The notes beneath the pieces are model-generated. The model saw only the letters and a program-made list of their open reading frames with translations. It ran no database searches and was not told the origin of the DNA. Below are positions 56,511-64,000 of a DNA stretch of 64,000 bases, in pieces. Numbering within the stretch: the stretch's first letter is position 1; each line of letters starts with the position of its first letter. The stretch lies in the NCBI GenBank assembly GCA_024516035.1, contig CM044957.1, positions 14,766,564 through 14,830,563 of the forward strand. The letters run 5' to 3'. The stretch is from Bactericera cockerelli (Eukaryota; Arthropoda; Insecta; Hemiptera; Triozidae). A program made the translations under genes and the position numbers.

Positions 56511-56604
<94 letters not shown>
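56503..56604. repeat. (CT)n microsatellite
   Basis: About 100 bp of CT repeats with two interruptions. Shorter CT runs flank the 5S-type SINE at 56700. Confidence 0.92.
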
Positions 56605-56607
<3 letters not shown>

Positions 56608-56699
56608 AAGTTATTTTATTAGCTTAGCTTAGGTGGTAGTCTAAGATAAAATTATTGTAAAAAATATATAAATATTATTAATCAATCAATCTCTCTCTC

Positions 56700-56968
56700 G
56701 CCAGCGTCGATGGCATGTTGAATACACCGGTTCCCTTCAGAACACCGAAGTTAAGCGACATCCAGCGAGGTTAAGATTTGGATGGGTGACCATTCAAATT
56801 CTAATTCTCGTGACGCTGGCTTTTCCCGGCCCCACTCAGGCTGGGTGAGGTCAATGTGAGTAGCAGGTTTGTGAGTTTCCTGCGAATGGAGGGTAAAACC
56901 CCCGTCGTGATATGACCATGGCAGTTGAAAGCGACGTTAAACCCCACTTAAAAAAAAAAAAAAAAAAA
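56700..56968 (+). mobile_element. 5S rRNA-derived SINE, intact young copy
   Basis: Differs by eye from the copy at 31750 by a single T in the 5S head plus A-tail length. The target duplication AATCTCTCTCTC lies at 56688-56699 and 56969-56980. It keeps the 5S promoter elements. Confidence 0.95.
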
Positions 56969-57159
56969 AATCTCTCTCTCTCTCTCTCTTTCGTTCTTTT
57001 TCTCTCTACCTCCCTCGTTCTCATTCTCTATCTTTCGTTCTTTTTCTCTCTCTCCCTCTGTCTCTATTTTGATCTCTCTATCTATCAAAAACTATTTTTT
57101 ATTTATGAACCTTTCACCTGTATATTAGAGGGGATTCATTTAAAAATATAATTGATTTT

Positions 57160-57480
57160 CAGAAATCAGTCAAAATTTCACCATTGGTCACTACAGCAAC
57201 TGGTTTTTCGTTAAATTGAACATGATAATCCTATCTTTGGTTTGTGTGGGTTCAACTCTCATACATTTTTTGATATCTCTAGTCATTGAGCAAAAATACA
57301 GACACCGGTCACATATTCGACGAAAAAGCGGTCACATCTCCGCCGGTGGCAGTTATACTATAAGTACTATTATTTTCTCCTCACAAGGAGCCTACATACC
57401 AAATTTCAAGTCAATAGCTATAAGCGTTCTTGAGTTATCTATTTTACAGAATTTCCCATGGTTTCAAAGACAATGACAAT
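57160..57480 (+). repeat. Dispersed repeat with ACCAAATTTCAAGTCAATAG end
   Basis: The text CTCATACATTTTTTGATATC recurs at about 46137, and the ACCAAATTTCAAGTC...CGTTCTTGAG block recurs near 62108. Non-coding; class unknown. Confidence 0.5.
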
Positions 57481-57578
57481 GACGTCACAATGTTTTTACC
57501 TACTCTGTTATCTCGGTTCCCACAATACCTTTTCATGGGTTCAAATGAATCATGAGATAGGCTCACAAATCAGTAGGA

Positions 57579-57614
57579 TATAAATAAGGACTCAGCCCTG
57601 AGAGCTTCAGTTTT
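57579..57614 (+). promoter_or_regulatory. Candidate core promoter: TATA box and initiator
   Basis: TATAAATA at 57579-57586 is followed by TTCAGTTT with the A at 57609, so the TATA box starts 30 bp upstream of a consensus arthropod initiator. The next 50 bp are GC-richer. No coding sequence follows in the first kilobase, so it may drive a noncoding or retroelement transcript, or be chance. Confidence 0.35.
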
Positions 57615-58689
57615 GTTCGGTTTCTCAGAGAGTTCGCATCGGCTCTTTGCTTGTCGGTCCACTTTTTTTTCTTTTTCAAATTACCTATGTTTTAAAATAT
57701 TTAAAAAAAAAAAAACTCAAATTAATTTTATTTGTACCTAATTTATTGTGAAGTGTTTTTTCGTTTAAATTGCAGTCGACCAAATAGCAGAATAGGGTGA
57801 GTGTTTTTATGCATGCATAAATTATATTACCATTACTTAAAGGGATACCACTGAGTGCAACATTTTGAATTTTAAATATGGGAAGTTTTAAATATGCAAA
57901 GCGTTGCGAACTCAACGATTAAATTCATGATTATCCATGAACCGTTCTGCAACGTTGCGAGACTAAATTTAGCACTTAGTGGGATTCCGGTTTTAATAGG
58001 ACTAAAATTTTCTCTATACCAAGTTAATTTTTTAATCATATCCTTATTTTATCGTCTCCCTTTATGGTACTTTTTCCATATTCCCATTTTTCTACTTCTC
58101 ACTTTCTTCTCACTTTTCTCTTCTCTTGTGGCTTGAAATTTCTATTTTCTCTCTTATAATACAGTTTTAATCAATATCCTCAGTGGCTACACTGGCTACC
58201 TAATAGGTTGGTTCTTCTAAAAATTTTGTTTGTTAGAACCTCTGAACTTCAACTCTTTTCTTTCTCTATTGTCTGTCCTATTGTAATTTCATTAATTAAA
58301 TAATTATTTAACAATCACACATTCTCTGTCCTTTCCTTTATCACCTGTATTATTAACCGAAAACAGTGAGTTTCTGTTTTAACTTGCATTCTGGACATTT
58401 TGGCTTTCGTTTGTCTATTTGTCTATCTGTTCCGCGATAACTCGGCCAGATTCTTCAAAATTGTTGAAATTTTATATACATATTCACTGGGGTCCTAAAA
58501 TTTTACCTACAGTTTTTAGGCCGATTTGGGCCACTCGGGACTACATAATATGGGGGTCGTTTTTGTAAAAAAATAAAATGTTTTATTCTAATTGTACTGA
58601 AACAAGTAAGGCTCTTGAGATTTTGTAGAGTCGTTAAGAAAATATATTTGAGTTCTAAGTGAAATTTGGTGATCGTGAAAGCTAAGGGA
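57615..58689. other. Intergenic DNA
   Basis: No gene. CCGCGATAACTCGGCCAGAT at about 58431 belongs to the same general repeat text as 11225 and 61010. Confidence 0.35.
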
Positions 58690-58880
58690 GCTGCACTGTG
58701 GTAAAAAATAAAAAAAAGGGCCAAAAAAAGGGCCGGTTGGTATTTTTTAATTAAAACCTCTCAAGTGGGGTATTGAATGAAAAGTCTCGATGTGCTCATA
58801 CTTTATTGAACATTTATAATGCGATAGTTGAATCTGTGTGAGGTTTACAGTTCACAGAACCACTAGTCTATACCTTACAC
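58690..58880 (+). repeat. Dispersed repeat R2, copy a
   Basis: GGGCCGGTTGGTATTTTTTA, GGGGTATTGAATGAAAAG and GTGAGGTTTACAGTTCACAG recur in the same order at 62697-62880. Confidence 0.7.
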
Positions 58881-58929
58881 TCTGCCGCTCTGTCTCTTTT
58901 TTCAATGGGGTGTTCGTCCGAGGTGTTTG

Positions 58930-59745
58930 ATCTCACTTTCTCTTTTATATTTCTTTTTCTCTTTTCATCAATTATCTCTCTCTTGTTCTATTTCTCCGTT
59001 CTCTGTTATTTTCATCAATTATCTATCAAAGGCTTTTTTCCTATTCTCTGTCTTTTCTCTTTTCATCAATTACTATCCATTACTTTTCCTCTTTCTCCCT
59101 TGTTCTATTACTTTTTTTGGCATTGGTAGGCAAGGCCATTCCATACAGCCAATTTTTTTTAATTTTTCTTTTTTTCTATTACTTAATTTTCTATTTTCTA
59201 CTTTCCTTATATTATAGAAAGGATTTTCCCTTACCAAAAAAAATATATCACGTATTCTCTTTCTCTATTCTCTGTACCTTTATTTTTTCATTAATTCTTT
59301 CTCATTCACTCTCTCTTTTTCCTCTCTCTTTCTCTTTTCATCAATTGTCTATTGCCTATTTTCTTTCTCTATTATCGGATGTACTTTTCATTTTCATTTT
59401 CTATCCATCTCACTTCTTCTATTCTCTGCCCTTTTTTTTCTATCCCCTATTCTATTATTCTATTCTCTGTACCTTTCACTTCTCATTAATATTTATTCAC
59501 TACCTCCCTTGTCCTTTGCAGAATTATCCATCGCATACATTATCTTTATTTATTTTCAATTCTTTTCGCTTTTTATCAGCTCTTTCTCCCTTGTCCTATT
59601 CTCAATCATCTATCACATAGATTCTCTTTCTTTATCTTCTATTCTTTTCACTTTTCATCACTTATGTATCAAATATTTTTTTCTATTATCTATACTTTTC
59701 ATCAAGTATACAGTATACATCACCTGTTATTTCCCTATCCCTCTT
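58930..59745 (+). repeat. Pyrimidine-rich degenerate minisatellite, block 1
   Basis: Units of about 50 bp follow the pattern TTTTCATCAATTATCTCTCACC / CATTCTCTTTCTCCCTTGTTC / TATTCTCT, heavily diverged. The plus strand is almost free of G. Open frames here (Phe/Leu/Ser-rich) are composition artefacts. Related blocks lie at about 60600-60850 and 61375-61720. Confidence 0.7.
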
Positions 59746-59746
59746 A

Positions 59747-59900
59747 TACAGGGTGGTCCCGAAAAATACAGACAACGTCCTACCAATGATATATTGGACC
59801 ATTTCCAACAAAAAATATATCCAAACATATTGGTGGATCTGATGTGGTTTCCGAGATAACCGCCTATTTGAACTATCGCTGTAAAATCAGAGGTAGTTTC
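59747..59900 (+). repeat. Solo TACAGGGTGG end
   Basis: TACAGGGTGGTCCCGAAAAA at 59747 matches the terminal motif of the palindromic elements, but no inverted partner is found within the next kilobase. Confidence 0.5.
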
Positions 59901-60599
59901 ATTAAAACTAAGGATACCACTTGACTATCATACACAGGTTGTCAAGTGGTTGGGTGGAAGAGATTGCCATAGGCAATAACCCCGCCCTTTAGTTAGGACT
60001 TATGTTTTTATATATTTTCTATTTTTTTTTTCATTTTTATTGTATATATTGTTTCCATTTTTTTTTTTTTTTTCATTGTTAAAATAATTATTTGTATGTA
60101 GGTACATAATGTCCATTTATACCTAATAAAGCGTTGTATAATAATAATAATAATAATGAATAAAGTGGTTAGGAGTTAGAAAATGCTTTAACTTACCTTT
60201 ACGTTACCGCCTGGTGGTTACCTTCCACTAAAGAGTGTTATTATTAAATAACTTTTTTACTTATCATGTACAGAAAGGGTTTGAATGTTTTGCAATCAAC
60301 GCAAAACTTGACATTATAAATTAATATTGTCAAAGGCCATTAATATCTGTTTTTAAGAGTCTAACATTACTGATTTTTGTTAGCCTTTGATAATAATATC
60401 AAAAATTGTGTAGATTACAAAAAAATACACCAAATCTTTACATGATCAGTAGGAATTTAATGGTGGTACTACAAAATGGCGGTTATTTTGAAACAACTTT
60501 AAGTTCAGATAGACCTGTGTGGGATTTTTTGTTTGTTTGAAATGTCCCAATATATAATTGTTAGGCTGTTGTCCGAAATCATTGGGATTACCCTATATA
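59901..60599. other. Intergenic DNA
   Basis: AT-rich, with an ATA/AAT trinucleotide run at about 60138-60158. No gene is visible. Confidence 0.35.
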
Positions 60600-60850
60600 T
60601 TTTGTCCCTTTTTGTTTTCATCAAGTATCTCTTTTTCTCTCTTATATCTCTTTTGTACATCAATTATGTATACTGTTTTTCTTTTACCTATCTGTACTTT
60701 TCTCGTTTCATCAAATACATATCTAATCACCTATTCTTTTTTAAATACGAGTATTTTCCCTTTTCTTCTTATCTTTTCATTATGCGTGTATCTATCACTT
60801 ATTGTTTTTCCCTATTATCTTTCTCCCTTTTTACTTTCCTTAGATACCCT
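60600..60850 (+). repeat. Pyrimidine-rich degenerate minisatellite, block 2
   Basis: Same unit text (TTTTCATCAA-TAT-TCT...TCTTTTTCTCTCTTAT) as block 1. Confidence 0.6.
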
Positions 60851-60869
60851 ATAATAAGGAAAGTATTGT

Positions 60870-61130
60870 ATTCGGCGAAAATTTGACCTACCCAGTTTTT
60901 CTCATTTCTGGACGAATCATACCCTCGGGATACTAAAAAACTTGTTTTCAGCCATTGTTCCGTGCGTCTGTCTGTCTGTGTGCGTGTGAACAGGATATCT
61001 CTGGAACGGTAAGAGCTCGAAACTTGAAATTTGGTATAGAAATTAATTTTATACACCAGACGAACCACGAAACTTTTGGTTAAAATCGGCCACATTCTGC
61101 GGCCGCATTGCCACAAATATTGGCCGCAAT
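60870..61130 (+). repeat. Dispersed repeat related to the LINE insert
   Basis: TTTCTGGACGAATCATACCCTC, a CTGTCTGTCTGTGTG run and GGATATCTCTGGAACGGTAA parallel the text at about 11125-11240 inside the LINE, which suggests the same unidentified element type. Confidence 0.45.
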
Positions 61131-61139
61131 CGCCGCTTC

Positions 61140-61345
61140 TTTGGGGTCAATTCTGATAATTTTTTGATATTTTGAACTTTTTGGACCTCAGCTACAATTC
61201 CCCGGTATTGTGGGGGGAACCCGCTTTGACTAACTTTTTTATTATTAATCCTAGATTTTGAGATGTTGATTACGAATTTAGCATTGATTTTTAGATATCT
61301 GTTACCGCTGAGTTACCAGTGGCAGAATTTGACTTCTCTTTGGGG
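61140..61345 (+). repeat. Dispersed repeat R1, copy c
   Basis: CTACAATTCCCCGGTATTGTGG to ACCGCTGAGTTACCAGTGG. An inverted copy lies at 61775-61990, and a pyrimidine-rich block sits between them. Confidence 0.55.
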
Positions 61346-61374
61346 GATAAGGAAAGTCGTATGATGTTTACACC

Positions 61375-61720
61375 AGATTTTTTTCTTCTTATCAATTATC
61401 TCGCATCCATTATCTTTCTCTCTCGTTCTATTCTTCTTTCATCACTTATCTCTCACCCATTCCCTTTCTTCCTTGTTTTAATTATTCTTTTTTCATCAAA
61501 TATCTTTGATCCATTCTTATTCTCCCTCGTCCTATTATTTTTTCATCAAATATCCATCACCCATTCTCTTTCTCCCTCATTCTATTCTCTTTTTATCATT
61601 TAGCTTTCACACATTCTCTTTCTCAATGGGCCTATTCTTTTTTATATAAATTATCTCTCACCCATTCTCCTTTTCAATATTCCCCTTTTATTCGTCCTTG
61701 TTGTATTTTTATGATTATGT
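61375..61720 (+). repeat. Pyrimidine-rich degenerate minisatellite, block 3
   Basis: The clearest block, with a period near 51 bp: TTCATCAAATATC-ATC-CCATTCT-TTCTCCCTC-T-CTATT. Four or more units. Confidence 0.7.
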
Positions 61721-61774
61721 TCATTTGAAGAAAATAAAAATCTGGTGTGACACCACACGATTTACCCAAATTAA

Positions 61775-61990
61775 GTACAAATCCGCCACTGGTGACTCAA
61801 CGGTAACAGTTAGCTAAAAAAATAATGAAAAATTCGTTATCAGCATCTCAAATTCATTGGATTTGATATGTCACAACCCCCATCTAGTATGAATAGTAAA
61901 AAAGTTAGTCCTATTGGACCCTCCCAAAATCGCGGTAAATTGGGGCCGGGTTCCAAAAAGTTCAAGATATCAACCCCTATTCTTTTTTTA
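61775..61990 (-). repeat. Dispersed repeat R1, inverted copy d
   Basis: On the minus strand it reads GTTGTGACATATCAAATCCA and CCGCCACTGG-type end text, inverted relative to copy c. Confidence 0.55.
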
Positions 61991-62696
61991 CTACAAGAAA
62001 AAACTCTTTTTTTACTACAAGAAAACTTTTTTTACTATAAAAAAATCATATATCTATTTTTTTTCAAATGTTTCATGCTGCGTCCTCTATATATTTATGA
62101 CATCTGTACCGAATCTCAAGTCTCTAGCTAAAGCCGTTCTTGAGATATTTTGTTTACAGATAGACAGACCGACAGAAAGACACACGGACCAATAGCTGAA
62201 ACTTTGGATTATTTAGGGTCTAGGGACCCTGAAACTTGTTTTGGCACTGAAAACTGACTATCGAAAATTTTGGGTGCTTCCATTATTTCCCTTATTATAC
62301 AGGTAGGATAAGGAGATTCAAAAAACTATTAACGAGCCTTTTTTCCGTACGTCGTTGTATGCCGTCCGGTGTATGCCGTACGGTGTCTGTCACATAAGTC
62401 ATAAGTCTTGACGTTGTAGAGACCTCAAATTTTGATATGTTGTCCGGACAATTCAAACAATCGGCAAGGGCGCGAAATTACCATTGACTTATTTTATTTT
62501 AATTAATTATAAATCAATAAGGCCAGTTCTATTTTGTAAATGCAACAGACATTATTCCATGTTTGTATATTTTATTTTTAAACATTGATATTTTTTTGTT
62601 TTTGTTTTTTATTGTATGAGAAAAAACGCTTTTGAAAATTTTGAATGATTAAGTTATGTTTCATCATGAGTAATAAATTTTGTGAACTTTGAAGCT
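61991..62696. other. Repeat-derived DNA
   Basis: Contains GATAGACAGACCGACAGAAA and CGTACGTCGTTGTATGCCGT text typical of non-coding insect repeats. No gene or boundaries can be given. Confidence 0.35.
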
Positions 62697-62880
62697 AAGG
62701 CCAAACAGGGGAAAAAGGTCCATAAAAGTAGGCCGGTTGGATTTTTTTAAATTAAATCCCATCACTCGATGGGTATTGAATAAAAGGTTTCGATATCCTG
62801 AAGCTTGATATGACATTTATATTTCGATAAGAGAATCTAAGTGAGGTTTACAGTTCACAGAACTACTAGTTTTAATTTAT
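62697..62880 (+). repeat. Dispersed repeat R2, copy b
   Basis: Diverged copy of 58690-58880, ending in GTGAGGTTTACAGTTCACAG followed by AACTACTAG. Confidence 0.7.
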
Positions 62881-63409
62881 TTTTGCACACTGTTCTCTTT
62901 TTTCTTTTATAATCTTTTCTTTTCTTTTATGAGTTTTCTTTTATAATCACGAACTACAACAAGACATTTTGAGTTTGTGTTTTCTATTTTTTCTGTTGAT
63001 GTTTGAAAATATTAATAGTGTTTAGAAGGCTAAAACATTTGCGATAACTCTTTTGTTTCAGGTATAGTTTCAAGGTACTGTGGATTATTACCGAGGGGTT
63101 CACAAGGAACAAAAGAAAAATAGGTATACTGTGCCAGAAGAAATATTTTTTCAACAAAAATGAACACAATACTTCCGGTTTCTAATTTTAAAAATTACCT
63201 CAAGTAATATCGAGAGATAGCGCTTCTTCAGTGTAGGTATGTCTAGACGCGTTTTAATCAAGTACCTAGTGTAGGTTGTTGGTTTGTTTTGAAGTATGGT
63301 ATGAGGTGATTTTATACTTATTTATTCAGAAGCGATGACTTTATTTATCAGAGTGATTTCCCAAGTGGCCTTTCCCAAGTGTTGGGTTGTAGCCTAACAC
63401 TATAACCCA
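62881..63409. other. Intergenic DNA
   Basis: No gene is seen. AACACTATAACCCAACACT at about 63399 sits just before the stem-loop repeat. Confidence 0.35.
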
Positions 63410-64000
63410 ACACTCATTTTATAAGCGATAGTACGAGATAATACTAGTTACATCGCGTACTATCGCTTTTTTTGCATTTTGTAATTTAAATTTCTTGCAT
63501 GATTTAAATGCTTTCATGTGTTTCCTTCTAAATAGTATCTCGTACTTGCTGTAGTGTAGGTATGGTTTTTCTCTTGTGCATGATTTTATACTGTCGTATT
63601 ATTAGTTTTTTAGTTTCAGGACCAATTTTTAAGAAGTGATGGTAACCCACTCAGACTACTTCGCCCATCCAGTCCAACCAGCCCACTCTAACAACCCAGC
63701 CTACCCTGACCACATCGAATATCCAGCCCACCCAGCCCACTTTGACCAGTGACCACCCAATCCACACGCCCTACTCAGTCAATCCAGCTCACTCAGACCA
63801 CCCAAGCTCAGCTCCACTTAAGTATTTATTTATTTTTAACACCCATTTTACAAGCGATATTACGAGATAATACTAGTTCAATCGCGTAATTTCGCTTGCT
63901 TTTGTTTGTTGCATTTTATTTTTACCTTTCTTGCATGGTTTAATGTTGCATGCTATTATGTGTTTTCTTCAAAATAGTAACTTAACTATTGTTGTAGTGT
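63410..64000. repeat. Direct repeat (about 430 bp apart) with a conserved stem-loop
   Basis: Units at about 63410-63565 and 63838-64000 (window end) share CATTTTATAAGCGATA, GAGATAATACTAGTT, TTTCTTGCATG and TGTAGTGT blocks. Stems lie at 63423-63435/63456-63468 and 63852-63864/63885-63897. One paired position differs between copies as G-C versus T-A. Confidence 0.75.
63640..63820 (+). repeat. C-rich CCAGCCCAC-type repeat
   Basis: Short irregular units (CCAGCCCACTC, CCAGCCCACCCAGCCCAC, CCAGCTCACTCAGACC) lie between the two stem-loop copies. The strand is strongly C over G. It reads as Pro/Thr/Ser-rich peptide in one frame, but no start or gene context supports coding. Confidence 0.7.

Noticed and set aside
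58900..61603. Several Phe/Ser/Leu-rich open frames that look like membrane proteins
   Set aside because: They fall in a G-poor pyrimidine repeat where stops are rare on that strand; hydrophobicity is a composition effect.

Overview
This is eukaryotic, intron-containing, AT-rich DNA from an arthropod, most likely an insect with a large, repeat-packed genome. The evidence is spliced animal genes close in sequence to insect homologues (PINCH, the PAPS transporter slalom/SLC35B2, a USP4/11/15-type deubiquitinase, RNA polymerase II subunit RPB4, PIF1 helicase), a LINE with endonuclease, reverse transcriptase and RNase H domains, and many SINEs and inverted-repeat elements. I cannot name the species.

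Layout. 1-1.3 kb: first two coding exons of PINCH on the minus strand, with a 43-bp minisatellite at the left edge made from a copied exon-intron junction. 4.9-6.2 kb: intact single-exon slalom. 7.1-16.3 kb: a LINE bounded by an 11-bp target-site duplication, with intact ORF2, frameshifted ORF1, and about 3.2 kb of other DNA between the ORFs, including a 1.66-kb set of nested palindromes. 16.6-17.2 kb: an unrecognised exon with regularly spaced YxxL-type tyrosine motifs. 18.6-20.3 kb: a TIR element holding a Harbinger-like MITE. 22.5-24.8 kb: a 2.2-kb palindrome. 27.3-29.5 kb: a piggyBac-type element with TTAA target sites whose protein keeps only the N-terminus and the C-terminal Cys-rich domain. 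29.8-30.3 kb: a hAT-type MITE. 31.2-33.6 kb: a TIR transposon carrying remnants of a protein I cannot assign. 38.0-40.4 kb: the deubiquitinase, intronless. 42.2-42.6 kb: RPB4. 45.3-54.0 kb: the complete PIF1 gene, eight coding exons whose phases join into 614 residues. 56-64 kb: mostly repeats, including pyrimidine-rich minisatellite blocks and two copies of a stem-loop repeat.

The SINEs are unusually varied. At least five head types occur: four with tRNA-like A/B boxes and one derived from 5S rRNA. One tRNA-headed copy carries the same core as the 5S-headed family, which implies head exchange. Several copies have clear target-site duplications, and two 5S-derived copies are almost identical. 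One SINE landed on the exon 5 splice donor of PIF1 and duplicated it.

The host genes do not form a functional unit; they cover adhesion signalling, sulfation, ubiquitin removal, transcription and DNA unwinding. The coherent theme is the mobile-element population. Most striking is a TACAGGGTG-ended group that builds nested and large palindromes. Splice junctions and phases were worked out by eye from GT/GC-AG consensus and reading frame. Repeat identities are visual comparisons within this window, not database results.
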